A stretch of DNA of 48,272 nucleotides, taken from assembly GCA_902779705.1 (NCBI GenBank), contig CACZCR010000010.1, forward strand, positions 1 to 48,272, read 5' to 3'. The first letter of the stretch is position 1. Every line of letters begins with the position of its first letter. The DNA is from an uncultured Bacteroidales bacterium (GTDB lineage Bacteria; Bacteroidota; Bacteroidia; Bacteroidales; Paludibacteraceae). The notes under the pieces were generated by a model. The model worked only from the letters and a program-made list of their open reading frames with translations, was not told the DNA's origin and did no database searches. A program made the position numbers and the translations under genes. This document shows, piece after piece, positions 1 through 10,867 of the stretch.

Positions 1-1
1 G

Positions 2-322
2 AAAGTGAATGGTCACAATCATGGTGACTATCTGATCGGTACTCACCGTACCGCTCCAACCACCAATCCTAACTGCACTCGTCTGTACATCCGCAAGGGT
101 GATACGTACGACCAGAGCAACCGCCAGTTGTCGCAGAAGGAGACTGCTACACGTGCAAGCTTCGCAGCCGTAGCTGCAGCAGTAGCAACCCGCCGCAAAT
201 CGCTGGAGTACATTGCTGCCGACAAAGCAGCCTTCGACGCACAGAAGGATCTGCCGGAAGGCAAGAAGACCATGCGTGCGTACTTGTGGGCAGTCTGCAA
301 AGCTGAAATCGAACAGGGCTAA
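2..322 (+). CDS. hypothetical protein, 5'-truncated
   Basis: The reading frame is open from the window edge; the first residues are K-V-N-G-H-N-H and there is no convincing initiator, so the true start lies to the left. About 106 residues are visible. The piece is basic and polar, with an Ala-rich helical middle (residues 50-65) and no membrane segment or signal peptide. I do not recognise a characterised domain; I have an impression of similar uncharacterised Bacteroidales proteins sharing the segment GDYLIGTHRTAPTTNP but cannot verify it. It is followed on the same strand by a small two-helix membrane protein and a small lipoprotein, all before one terminator. This arrangement suggests a phage-derived or mobile module continuing left of the window, which is inference only. 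Confidence 0.6.
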   Translation, partial: KVNGHNHGDYLIGTHRTAPTTNPNCTRLYIRKGDTYDQSNRQLSQKETATRASFAAVAAAVATRRKSLEYIAADKAAFDAQKDLPEGKKTMRAYLWAVCKAEIEQG

Positions 323-396
323 ACCGTCTCTCAATCAGTATCGCGACGCAAGAAAATCCTACGTCGCGGTACTGATCCCTAAAACGTAGTAACATT

Positions 397-597
397 ATGA
401 AAGAACATCCAAACATACAGCTCCTCACTGCCGCTATACTGGCTGTCTCGGGAATGATCATGCTTTACTGCGGCATGTTTATTGCCCCGCAAGGCGAACT
501 CCACGAGTCCGTACTCGTTGCCTTCGGTGAGGTCGCAACCTTTGCAGGTGCGCTGTTTGGGATAGATTATACGTACAGGTTTAAAAACAAAAAGTAA
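397..597 (+). CDS. small two-helix membrane protein, holin-like
   Basis: A 66-residue protein with two hydrophobic helices (about residues 8-29 and 38-54) joined by a short loop containing PQGELHES, and a basic C-terminal tail (YRFKNKK). The size, hairpin topology and charged tail are those of a small holin or other pore-type protein. It resembles small holin-like proteins I recall from Bacteroidales prophages, which carry a PxGEIH-type loop, but no search could be run. It lies 74 bases after the preceding gene and 5 bases before the lipoprotein gene, so the three are probably cotranscribed. A simple uncharacterised inner-membrane protein is the alternative. Confidence 0.6.
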   Translation: MKEHPNIQLLTAAILAVSGMIMLYCGMFIAPQGELHESVLVAFGEVATFAGALFGIDYTYRFKNKK

Positions 598-602
598 ATC
601 CT

Positions 603-782
603 ATGAAAAGAGTATGTATTTTATTATCCATATTAGTTGCTGTTGCTGTCCTTACCTTAGGATGCAAAGCATGGAGAACCATCACAACCACGTCGACCTA
701 CACAACGGCCAACGACTCCACCAAGTCCTCGATCACTATCCAGTCGAAGACAGTAGAGGAGTATCAGGGGCACAAAAAGTAA
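603..782 (+). CDS. small lipoprotein, possible spanin-like partner
   Basis: A 59-residue protein starting MKRVCILLSI, with a hydrophobic signal segment and a lipobox ending LTLGC at about residue 21. Cleavage would leave a mature lipoprotein of under 40 residues, rich in Thr and Ser and ending EEYQGHKK. The start is 5 bases after the stop of the holin-like gene, and a terminator hairpin follows at 812. A tiny Thr-rich lipoprotein directly after a holin-like gene recalls outer-membrane spanin subunits of phage lysis cassettes. No inner-membrane spanin or endolysin is visible here. The lipoprotein call is well supported; the role is a guess. Confidence 0.65.
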   Translation: MKRVCILLSILVAVAVLTLGCKAWRTITTTSTYTTANDSTKSSITIQSKTVEEYQGHKK

Positions 783-811
783 CCCCTAATTCAATTTTTA
801 ACAAAACATAG

Positions 812-843
812 ATAATGCGGCCCTCACAGCCGCATTATTTTTA
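812..843 (+). terminator. intrinsic terminator of the small-gene unit
   Basis: A perfect 10-bp stem (ATAATGCGGC / GCCGCATTAT) with a 7-nt loop, followed by a run of T. The other strand has no T tract after the stem, so it works only for the + strand. Confidence 0.85.
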
Positions 844-855
844 TAACCGAAAAAT

Positions 856-1434
856 TTAGCGTATTTCTTCCAGTTCTTCTACCAGCTCGTGCAGGGCGAG
901 GAGGAGGCGGAAGCGGTCGGAGACATGGCCGGAACCTTGCACCTGGCGGATGTTATAACGCGCTACCAACTTGCCCGTACCACGATCTATCAGGTCCATA
1001 TAGCCCGTCAATATAGCACCACCGGAGTTGCCGTAACCGAATTCCGAACCGGACATATTACCCCAATCCAAACCATCAATCACCAGATTGATATGATAGG
1101 TGGCCTCGTCAGGATTAAAACTCAGACGCAAACCGCGGCGACCGAACTCGTCATTCCATTTGTTACGAAAATACTTGGCACACTCCTCTACAGTGGTCTC
1201 CCACTCACCAAGCGTGTCATTCTGAGCTATCCATTGCTCAATAGGGGTGGCCGACTTGATGAACACACCATCCTCTATCTCACCGCAACGGGCGTTGTCC
1301 CAGTCGATGTAAAAAGTGGATACGGCGCCGTGACAGCGCTTGAGATTGAACTTGCCCTCACGAGTGACAGGAGCAATAGCGTACACACTGCATGCAAGCA
1401 GAATGGTCAAAAGAGTGAACAATGAGCGTTTCAT
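856..1434 (-). CDS. secreted hypothetical protein
   Basis: A 192-residue protein with a clear Sec signal peptide (MKRSLFTLLTILLACSVYA, cut near residue 19). The mature part is soluble. It contains a Gly-rich stretch (about residues 125-142: GNMSGSEFGYGNSGGAILTG) followed by strands describing a varying quantity (TGKLVARYNIRQVQGSG), a pattern seen in small periplasmic or outer-membrane-associated proteins of Bacteroidetes (DUF4410-like in feel, not assigned). It starts 30 bases after the stop of the DUF4062-like membrane protein, with no promoter between, so the two are very likely cotranscribed. That makes it a candidate periplasmic partner of the exported domain of its neighbour. Function unknown. 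Confidence 0.75.
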   Translation of the reverse strand: MKRSLFTLLTILLACSVYAIAPVTREGKFNLKRCHGAVSTFYIDWDNARCGEIEDGVFIKSATPIEQWIAQNDTLGEWETTVEECAKYFRNKWNDEFGRRGLRLSFNPDEATYHINLVIDGLDWGNMSGSEFGYGNSGGAILTGYMDLIDRGTGKLVARYNIRQVQGSGHVSDRFRLLLALHELVEELEEIR

Positions 1435-1464
1435 AATAGTTTGAGTTTTAATTGGTTAGACGTA

Positions 1465-2946
1465 TTACTTGTCGTCAAAATCAAAGTCCTTGATTGAACG
1501 CACCAGCGGCGTACCAGAGCTGTTGAGCAGGTGCATACGACAGGTGAATGTGTCGGTCCCGAAGACCTGGTTCAAGAAATCACAACCTACCTTAGGGATC
1601 GTATAACTGCCGTCCTCCTGACGATAGCCCACCATATACAGATAGATAGGCTTGGTCAGCACCTTGCCGTCCTTAACCACCGGACGCACAAAGCACGTAC
1701 GCGTGTTATAAGCACGGAGTGTGTCAAAATTGTGTACCGTATAATACTTACTGCCCAACAACGCAAATCCCAGATAGTCAGTCTTATCGATATCGTCCAC
1801 CAGGCTATTCACCTCCGTTGTCATATAGTAGATTCCCCTCCGCTTGGAAGGAATAGCGTCCGGCGCATTGTGCGTGCACTCCAGATAGGTCTTAAACGTG
1901 CCGCTCTTGGGACGCGTGGTATAGAGCTTGATCGAGTCGTTGGTGCGCAGATACTGCTCCAACTCATCCGACGAGATAGGCGTGTCGATCGAATCAAAGG
2001 GCACATCCTCCACACGGCGGTAGTAGAAATGCGCCGATATAGGATCCTCACCCAGACGGCAGGCGATGATGATACCTTTCTGAGCAAACTCCTTGCGCTC
2101 GTCCGACACATTGCTGTCCGCAAAATCACTCTCCTTGGCCTCCGCCGCCGATAGGCAAACCGGATAAAAACTGTTGTTGAACGACGGGTTGGTCTGGCGG
2201 GTGTGGTTCTCAAACACCTCGTCCGCCATCATCGTATATGCCTGACTGCTGGGCATATTGATATACAGCGAGTTAGTGTACTTGTTATTACGCACATCGT
2301 AGTCATACTCAGCCGCCAAGAAGTTGGCCGCCGAACCTCCGCCCAAGAACACCAACATCGGCTCGATCTCCGTCTTCGTGTCACGCACAAACAGCCACCA
2401 CTGGCTGATACCAAAGCACACCATCGCCAAGAGCAAGAGTAGGGTACCACCTATCAACTGACGAATCAGCATACGCTTGCGCAGCACCTGATGCACATGG
2501 CTATTGATGCGCTCGCGGGCCTTGGCGCACAGGTCCTCAATCGAAGTATAAGGTATATAGTAATAGTCGGCTCCGAGGCCCTCCTTGAGCATCTGCTCAA
2601 TCTCACGAATACCCTCCGTCTCCTCGTCAAACTCCTTGAGAAAAACCAATATCTTAGGGCCACCCTCCTGCTTATACTTGGCAGCGGCACGGTTGAACTC
2701 CTCACGGGTGCGGTCACCCACGCTGCCCTCCAACACAAAAATCACCAAACCCGCTACCTCTTCGATAAACTGGTTATACTCCTGCTGGCTGTCACCAAAG
2801 TTCTCGTACGAACACATATGCAACACCACATCGCGCTTCTGGTCGATGTACTGAGCATTCAGGTCATTGGCCAAGGCCTTCAGACTCATACGTTGCTGCT
2901 TAAAACTCTTGGAACCTGCTACAAAGATAGAGATCTGCTTTTTCAT
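1465..2946 (-). CDS. DUF4062/TIR-like domain - TM - periplasmic phosphate-binding-like fusion protein
   Basis: 493 residues. The start at 2946 (MKKQISIFVAGS) is chosen because the longer reading frame would run through the promoter at 2977-3008. Residues 1-150 look like a cytosolic alpha/beta Rossmann-type domain of the DUF4062/TIR-like class: a beta strand ISIFVAGS, then LKALANDLNAQY, a second strand VVLHMCSYENF, then an acidic helix and AGLVIFVLEGSVGDRTREEF. One membrane helix follows (about 164-182). Residues 195-493 begin EPMLVFLGGGSAANFLA and continue NSLYINMPSSQAYTMMADEV, which resembles a PstS-like (type 2) substrate-binding fold. The domain order suggests a sensor that binds a ligand outside and signals inside. 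The assignments come from motif reading and the family names are tentative. It is cotranscribed with the secreted protein at 856. Confidence 0.7.
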   Translation of the reverse strand: MKKQISIFVAGSKSFKQQRMSLKALANDLNAQYIDQKRDVVLHMCSYENFGDSQQEYNQFIEEVAGLVIFVLEGSVGDRTREEFNRAAAKYKQEGGPKILVFLKEFDEETEGIREIEQMLKEGLGADYYYIPYTSIEDLCAKARERINSHVHQVLRKRMLIRQLIGGTLLLLLAMVCFGISQWWLFVRDTKTEIEPMLVFLGGGSAANFLAAEYDYDVRNNKYTNSLYINMPSSQAYTMMADEVFENHTRQTNPSFNNSFYPVCLSAAEAKESDFADSNVSDERKEFAQKGIIIACRLGEDPISAHFYYRRVEDVPFDSIDTPISSDELEQYLRTNDSIKLYTTRPKSGTFKTYLECTHNAPDAIPSKRRGIYYMTTEVNSLVDDIDKTDYLGFALLGSKYYTVHNFDTLRAYNTRTCFVRPVVKDGKVLTKPIYLYMVGYRQEDGSYTIPKVGCDFLNQVFGTDTFTCRMHLLNSSGTPLVRSIKDFDFDDK

Positions 2947-2976
2947 ATCGAAGGGTGGGTTGGTATATTTTCGGCG

Positions 2977-3008
2977 CAAAGGTACACAAAAAAATATACA
3001 TACGCAAA
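2977..3008 (-). promoter_or_regulatory. Bacteroidales promoter for the 2946-856 unit
   Basis: -33 box TTTG (3005-3008) with extension CGTATGT, exactly 20 nt, then -7 box TACCTTTG (2977-2984). The start codon lies 30 nt downstream. Confidence 0.8.
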
Positions 3009-3044
3009 TTTTTGTGCTTCTTTTGCAGAAAAAAATGTCTTTTA

Positions 3045-3076
3045 TTTGCATACATGCAAAAAAAATCGTATCTTTG
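3045..3076 (+). promoter_or_regulatory. Bacteroidales promoter for nadE-murB-murA-hpt-dsbD-rlmB
   Basis: TTTG (3045-3048), 20-nt spacer starting CATACAT, then TATCTTTG (3069-3076). It is 22 nt before the nadE start and divergent from the promoter at 2977-3008. Confidence 0.8.
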
Positions 3077-3098
3077 TGCCCAAATTTATTACGCGAAC

Positions 3099-6054
<2,956 letters not shown>

Positions 6055-6055
6055 T

Positions 6056-7363
6056 ATGGCAAGTTTTATCGTAGAAGGCGGACACAAACTGCATGGCAGC
6101 ATCACCCCTCAAGGCGCCAAGAACGAGGCGCTGCAGGTGATCTGTGCCACCCTGCTCACCAAAGACAAAGTGACCATCAGCAATGTCCCCAATATACTGG
6201 ATGTCAACAACTTGATCAACCTGCTGCGCTCCATGGGTGTGCAGGTCGAACAAGTTGAGAAAGGTACCTTCACCTTCCAAGCCAAGAGCCTGGATACCCA
6301 CTATCTGTACACCGAAGACTTCCTGCAGAAGTGCGCCCGCTTACGCGGTTCGGTGATGATCATCGGCTCCCTCTTAGCACGCCTTGGCAAAGTCATCTAT
6401 GCCAAACCCGGTGGGGACAAGATAGGCCGACGCCGTCTCGACACCCATTTCCAGGGCATGATCAACCTCGGCGCACAGATGGAGTACCGCAACGACCTCC
6501 AAGCCTACCAGTTCATCGCATCCGACCTCAAAGGATGCTATATGCTCCTGGATGAGGCTTCCGTTACCGGTACAGCCAACATCATCATGGCTGCCGTCAC
6601 CGCCAAAGGACACACCACCATCTACAACGCGGCATGCGAACCCTACATCCAGCAGCTCTGCCGCCTGCTCAACAAGATGGGCGCCAAGATCGAAGGTATC
6701 GGCTCCAACCTGCTCGAGATAGACGGCGTGGCCGAACTGCACGGCGCCGAACATCGGTTGCTACCCGACATGATCGAGGTGGGCTCGTTCATCGGTATGG
6801 CCGCTATCACAGGTTCGGAACTGCGCATCAAGGATGTCTCCTACCGCGACCTGGGTATAATACCCGACGCCTTCCGCCGAATGGGTATACGCATCGACGT
6901 AGATGGCGACGATATCATCATCCCTGCACAAGAACACTACCAGATAGAGTCGTTCATGGATGGCTCCAACCTCACCATAGCCGATGCACCATGGCCCGGA
7001 CTGACACCCGACCTGCTCAGCGTGATGCTGGTGGTGGCTACCCAAGCACGAGGTACCGTACTCATCCACCAGAAGATGTTCGAGAGCCGACTCTTCTTCG
7101 TCGACAACCTGCTGTCAATGGGTGCGCAGATCATCCTATGCGACCCGCACCGCGCAGTCGTCATCGGACATGATCACCAGATGAAACTGCGTCGCAACAA
7201 CATGACATCGCCCGACATACGTGCCGGTATAGCCATGCTCATCGCAGCAATGAGTGCCGAAGGCATCAGCAAGATCGACCATATAGACCAAATAGACCGT
7301 GGCTACGAGGATATCGAAGCACGCCTCAATGCCATCGGAGCACATATACGCCGAGAAGAATAA
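6056..7363 (+). CDS. murA: UDP-N-acetylglucosamine 1-carboxyvinyltransferase, Asp-for-Cys active site
   Basis: 435 residues. Transfers enolpyruvate from PEP to UDP-GlcNAc, the first committed step of peptidoglycan synthesis. The inside-out alpha/beta barrel motifs are present: K22-N23 in QGAKNEAL, and the WPGLTPD segment with the general-base Asp. In the mobile active-site loop the usual PGGC is PGGD: residue 121 is Asp where E. coli has Cys115. That Cys is the residue alkylated by fosfomycin; Asp there keeps activity and gives intrinsic fosfomycin resistance in other bacteria such as mycobacteria and chlamydiae. The loop continues KIGRRRLDTHF. It sits between murB and hpt in one operon. Confidence 0.96.
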   Translation: MASFIVEGGHKLHGSITPQGAKNEALQVICATLLTKDKVTISNVPNILDVNNLINLLRSMGVQVEQVEKGTFTFQAKSLDTHYLYTEDFLQKCARLRGSVMIIGSLLARLGKVIYAKPGGDKIGRRRLDTHFQGMINLGAQMEYRNDLQAYQFIASDLKGCYMLLDEASVTGTANIIMAAVTAKGHTTIYNAACEPYIQQLCRLLNKMGAKIEGIGSNLLEIDGVAELHGAEHRLLPDMIEVGSFIGMAAITGSELRIKDVSYRDLGIIPDAFRRMGIRIDVDGDDIIIPAQEHYQIESFMDGSNLTIADAPWPGLTPDLLSVMLVVATQARGTVLIHQKMFESRLFFVDNLLSMGAQIILCDPHRAVVIGHDHQMKLRRNNMTSPDIRAGIAMLIAAMSAEGISKIDHIDQIDRGYEDIEARLNAIGAHIRREE

Positions 7364-7367
7364 AACG

Positions 7368-7892
7368 ATGAAAGAACAACTAATCACATCCGCACAAATA
7401 AGCCACATGGTAAAAACCGTGGCTGACCAAATCGCCCATGACTACGCCGGACGGCAAGTACATATGATCTGTGTGCTCAACGGCGCACTATTCTTCGCTG
7501 CCGACCTCATGCGAGCTCTGCCGCTGGACTGCACATACTCGTGCGTTCAACTGCGCTCCTACGAAGGTATGACATCGTCGGGCAGGGTAGAGGAGGTCAT
7601 CCCCCTGACTACCGACATACGTGACAAGGATGTGATCGTCATCGAAGACATCGTCGATACCGGCACCACCATGCATTTCTACAAGCAGAAACTGCTGGCC
7701 CTTGCGCCGCGTTCGCTCAAGGTGGCTGCTATGCTCTTCAAACCCTCCCAACTCCAATACCCCGACGCCAAGCCAGACTACTACGGATGCGAGATACCCA
7801 ACAAGTTTGTCATCGGCTACGGATTAGACATGGACGGTTTGGCACGAAATTTGCCGCATATATATGCAGTAACTCAATCAACTGACGAATGA
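7368..7892 (+). CDS. hpt: hypoxanthine phosphoribosyltransferase
   Basis: 174 residues. Salvages hypoxanthine (and often guanine) with PRPP to give IMP or GMP in the cytosol. The PRPP-binding motif [13 protein letters not shown] (residues 89-101) and the early [14 protein letters not shown] segment are typical of the family. The start at 7368 ([10 protein letters not shown]) is chosen because it falls just after the murA stop (7361-7363) and gives the normal family length; a longer in-frame extension would lie inside murA. The end overlaps the ATG of the DsbD gene by 4 bases (ATGA), showing translational coupling. Confidence 0.94.
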   Translation: MKEQLITSAQISHMVKTVADQIAHDYAGRQVHMICVLNGALFFAADLMRALPLDCTYSCVQLRSYEGMTSSGRVEEVIPLTTDIRDKDVIVIEDIVDTGTTMHFYKQKLLALAPRSLKVAAMLFKPSQLQYPDAKPDYYGCEIPNKFVIGYGLDMDGLARNLPHIYAVTQSTDE

Positions 7893-9550
7893 GAAAAATT
7901 TTCTACATATTGCTAACCCTCTTTCCCATCTTGGCCTATGCCGACTTGGTGCAACCCGTCACATGGTCTGGCGAAGAGATAGGCGATAGTGTGCGACTCA
8001 AAGCAGACATCCAACAAGGCTGGCATATGACCATCATCGAGATGGGCGACCGGCAGTTCGAACAGGAGTTTGCCGACTCCTTTGCCATCACCGTAGCCAA
8101 AGACGAACTGGTACCCATCCGTTTCAACGCCTGCGATGATCGCCAGTGTACCGCTCCCGAGACATGGGCATACGAAGAGGACTGTGGCTGTACCACCGTC
8201 TGCCCGCTGCCTTCGGCCAGCGTCAATCAACTAGGGACTGCACCATCTGTTTCCACCAATATAGGACTCTCGTTGAGCGACCGGACTCGCAGCCTCCTAT
8301 GGATCCTGCTGATGGGACTGTTAGGTGGCCTGCTGGCCATCTTCACCCCCTGCGTATGGCCGATCATACCGATGACGGTCTCCTTCTTCCTCAAACGAAC
8401 CGACCAAGGCGCTAAGAACGCCATCCTATACGGACTGAGCATCGTGGTCCTTTATGTGGGACTGGGCCTGCTGGTGACCCTGCTCTTTGGCGCTTCGGCA
8501 CTCAACGAGCTAAGCACCAACGCTGTAGTTAACATCGTCTTCTTCGTTCTGCTCGTGGTGTTCGCCCTGTCGTTCTTCGGGCTGTTCGAACTGACCCTAC
8601 CATCCTCTTGGTCTACCGCACTGGACAACAAAGCACGCTCCACCGGAGGCATACTCAGCATCTTGCTGATGGCTTTCACCCTCGTGGTGGTGTCTTTCTC
8701 TTGTACCGCACCTATCGTTGGTACACTACTGGTCGAAGCAGCCGGACACAGCCTCTTGGCTCCTACCGTCGGTATGTTAGGTTTCGCTATCGCATTAGCG
8801 CTACCGTTCACCCTCTTTGCCCTCTTCCCACAATGGCTCAAGTCTGCCCCTAAGTCGGGCGACTGGATGAGCTCGTTCAAAGTGGTGCTGGCCTTCCTCG
8901 AACTGGCCCTGTCGCTCAAGTTCCTCAGCGTGGCCGACATGGCATACGGGTGGGGTATATTGCCGCGCTGGCTGTTCATCACTATATGGATCCTATGCTT
9001 CGCCGGCATCGGCATCTACCTGCTGTGGCATATTGCACGTGTGTCTTGGACCCGACGCATCATACGCATCATCGTCATCGTGGCCTCGCTCTCGTTTGCC
9101 GGCTACCTGATACCCGGCTTATGGGGCGCACCAGTCAAAGCGATCTCTGCCTTCGCTCCGCCAATGCAGATCGAAGGACGTCAAGTGTTCAACAACTACG
9201 ACGAGGGACTCGCCTACGCCCGCCAACAGGGCAAACCGGTCATCATCGACTTCACCGGCTACGGATGCGTCAACTGCCGTAAGATGGAAGCCTATGTGCT
9301 GGACAACGACAGCGTCAAACAACGACTCCGGAACTACGTCTTCATCGAGCTCTTTGTCGATGACCGCCGACCCTACAATGCTGATACCAATCTGTCTGTA
9401 GGAGACGTCAACAGCCGCATCCAACGGGAGCTGTTCGGCGCCAATGCGCAGCCGTACTATGTGCAGCTCGACAAAACAGGCAAGCAAGTGGGCGAGGCAC
9501 AAGCGTTCACCATCGATCCGATGGAGTTTATCAATTGGCTAAAATACTAA
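7889..9550 (+). CDS. dsbD: thiol:disulfide interchange protein DsbD
   Basis: 553 residues. Carries reducing electrons from cytosolic thioredoxin across the inner membrane to periplasmic thiol proteins. Order of parts: signal peptide (1-18), periplasmic alpha domain with the C82/C87 pair in [12 protein letters not shown], an eight-helix membrane domain (about 135-400) with the redox cysteines in [10 protein letters not shown] (C155) and [10 protein letters not shown], and a C-terminal thioredoxin-like gamma domain with YGCVNCRKM. All three redox pairs expected of DsbD are present. There is an extra CGCTTVC cluster at 99-105 after the alpha domain. It overlaps hpt by 4 bases and is followed 3 bases later by rlmB. 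Confidence 0.94.
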   Translation: MRKIFYILLTLFPILAYADLVQPVTWSGEEIGDSVRLKADIQQGWHMTIIEMGDRQFEQEFADSFAITVAKDELVPIRFNACDDRQCTAPETWAYEEDCGCTTVCPLPSASVNQLGTAPSVSTNIGLSLSDRTRSLLWILLMGLLGGLLAIFTPCVWPIIPMTVSFFLKRTDQGAKNAILYGLSIVVLYVGLGLLVTLLFGASALNELSTNAVVNIVFFVLLVVFALSFFGLFELTLPSSWSTALDNKARSTGGILSILLMAFTLVVVSFSCTAPIVGTLLVEAAGHSLLAPTVGMLGFAIALALPFTLFALFPQWLKSAPKSGDWMSSFKVVLAFLELALSLKFLSVADMAYGWGILPRWLFITIWILCFAGIGIYLLWHIARVSWTRRIIRIIVIVASLSFAGYLIPGLWGAPVKAISAFAPPMQIEGRQVFNNYDEGLAYARQQGKPVIIDFTGYGCVNCRKMEAYVLDNDSVKQRLRNYVFIELFVDDRRPYNADTNLSVGDVNSRIQRELFGANAQPYYVQLDKTGKQVGEAQAFTIDPMEFINWLKY

Positions 9551-9553
9551 ACT

Positions 9554-10366
9554 ATGTTTCAAAATAAAACCCTACATCGTCCATCCTCCAATCGTCCATC
9601 CTCCAATCGTCAGTCCTACGACACCAAACGTCCGCCCGAGAAAGAGATGGTCTTTGGTCTGCGTGCTGTGATCGAGGCCATCGATGCCGGCAAAGTGCTG
9701 GACAAGGTGCTTCTGCGCAGAGACATGAACTCGTCCATCGGACGTGAGTTACAAACCAAACTCGAAGGAACAGCTACACCCATCCAACGTGTGCCGGTAG
9801 AGAAACTCAACCAGTACACCGACAAGAACCACCAAGGCGTCATCGCCTTCCTTAGCCCGATAGAGTTCTACCCGATAGAGAACCTCGTACAATCCCTATA
9901 CGACGAAGGCAAGACCCCTCTGCTCATGGTGCTGGACGGCATCACTGACGTACGCAATTTCGGAGCTATCGCGCGTACATGCGTATGCGCAGGCGTGCAT
10001 GCACTCGTTATTGCTAATAGGAGTGGGGTGGCTATCAACGGTGACGCTATCAAGACTTCGGCTGGTGCCCTATACAGCCTGCCGATCTGCAAAGTGGATA
10101 ACATGCAGAACACGCTTCAGTATCTGCGTGAGAGTGGGCTACAAGTTGTAGCTGCTACCGAGCATACCGATCGTCTCTATACCGATTGTGACTTCACCCA
10201 ACCAACGGCTATCGTTATGGGTTCGGAGGATAGGGGAATATACCCGCTCAATCTCGACCAATGTACCGACAAGGTCAAACTGCCAATGACCGACACCATC
10301 GAATCACTCAACGTCTCCGTGGCTGCCGGCGTCTTCATCTACGAGGCTATCCGACAACGCTCGTAA
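9554..10366 (+). CDS. rlmB: 23S rRNA (guanosine-2'-O-)-methyltransferase, RlmB/TrmH family
   Basis: 270 residues. A SPOUT-class, SAM-dependent 2'-O-methyltransferase acting on 23S rRNA (Gm2251 in E. coli) or possibly another RNA. It has an N-terminal substrate-binding domain (about 30-105) and a C-terminal knotted domain with the three SpoU motifs: DGITDVRNFGAIART (motif 1), IVMGSEDRGI (motif 2) and LPMTDTIESLNVSVAAGV (motif 3). The first 24 residues are low-complexity (two RPSSN units), encoded by a 15-bp repeat, and are unlikely to be folded. It is the last gene of the nadE unit; its 3' end overlaps a convergent small gene. The family is certain; the exact target site is not. Confidence 0.9.
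   Translation: MFQNKTLHRPSSNRPSSNRQSYDTKRPPEKEMVFGLRAVIEAIDAGKVLDKVLLRRDMNSSIGRELQTKLEGTATPIQRVPVEKLNQYTDKNHQGVIAFLSPIEFYPIENLVQSLYDEGKTPLLMVLDGITDVRNFGAIARTCVCAGVHALVIANRSGVAINGDAIKTSAGALYSLPICKVDNMQNTLQYLRESGLQVVAATEHTDRLYTDCDFTQPTAIVMGSEDRGIYPLNLDQCTDKVKLPMTDTIESLNVSVAAGVFIYEAIRQRS
9576..9620 (+). repeat. 15-bp tandem repeat at the start of rlmB
   Basis: Two perfect copies of ATCGTCCATCCTCCA (9576-9590 and 9591-9605) and a degenerate third. The period is five codons, so copy-number change stays in frame and lengthens or shortens the disordered RPSSN tail. Confidence 0.9.
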
Positions 10367-10519
10367 ACAATCGATACACAAACAATCATTATAGTGCGTA
10401 CTAAGATAAGTGCGCACTTTTTTTGTCAACTCTATAGCCGAACATTGACATAGAGTAGGGGTATCGTGCATACATAAAAATGCCTTGCCACACCTAGGAC
10501 AAATCTTCGTTTTATTCAT
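10304..10519 (-). CDS. cysteine-rich CWC family protein
   Basis: 71 residues. Eight cysteines arranged as CPRCGKAFLC, LCQC and CLCIDCL match the cysteine-rich CWC family, small proteins of unknown function expected to bind metal. It is convergent with rlmB, and its last 63 bases run antisense inside the rlmB coding region. The rlmB terminator hairpin (10393-10424) also lies inside this gene. No good promoter is visible upstream of 10519. The C-terminal tail beyond the last Cys pair (SDSLVDEDAGSHGDVE) is encoded within the overlap and looks like a read-through extension. The Cys pattern makes it real despite its length. Confidence 0.8.
   Translation of the reverse strand: MNKTKICPRCGKAFLCMHDTPTLCQCSAIELTKKVRTYLSTHYNDCLCIDCLRALSDSLVDEDAGSHGDVE
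10393..10424 (+). terminator. intrinsic terminator of the nadE-rlmB unit, inside the antisense CWC gene
   Basis: A 10-bp stem (AGTGCGTACT / AGTGCGCACT, one G-T wobble) with a 6-nt loop AAGATA, followed by T. It lies 27 bases after the rlmB stop. Confidence 0.88.
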
Positions 10520-10867
10520 ATCTCAAAATGAATATACATTCATGCTATTTTGTATAATGCATATTTGCGTGTAACTAATTGATTATTAGTAAATAACACA
10601 TTTATATAAAGTAGTACTTTAATTGACGTGTCGATACATTGTTGTAATGATTATTCAATGTGCTGCAAAGATTGAAAATAAAATTGTATATTGTTTATTT
10701 TCAGTGATTTATGTATTAGATATATAGTGGTACTTTATCTATTTCGCCCAGTATTTTCGGCTAGATACGGCGTACTGTATGCATATGGTTGCATATTGCG
10801 TATAAGCCACGAACAGCCGCTATATGCAGCAGTATACATCTAGGGTAGAGATCGTCTCTTAGAGCGC
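10520..10867. other. AT-rich intergenic region without a gene
   Basis: 348 bases between the 5' end of the CWC gene and the 3' end of lon. I find no credible reading frame and no standard promoter. There are two similar imperfect palindromic words with the core AGTRGTACTTTA (near 10609 and 10729) and a GCATATGGTTGCATATTGC stretch near 10780. Their role is unknown. Confidence 0.6.

Noticed and set aside
614..811. A 65-residue + strand frame
   Set aside because: It overlaps, in another frame, the 59-residue lipoprotein at 603-782, which has a real signal and lipobox and starts 5 bases after the preceding gene.
889..1425. A 178-residue open frame on the + strand
   Set aside because: It lies antisense inside the signal-peptide-bearing gene at 856-1434, with no promoter and no recognisable motif.
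8452..9015. A 187-residue - strand frame
   Set aside because: Antisense to the DsbD membrane domain; composition is that of a reversed hydrophobic gene.
10609..10745. Regulatory operator pair (AGTRGTACTTTA words)
   Set aside because: The two words are imperfect, 120 bases apart and not beside a recognisable promoter, so no function is claimed.
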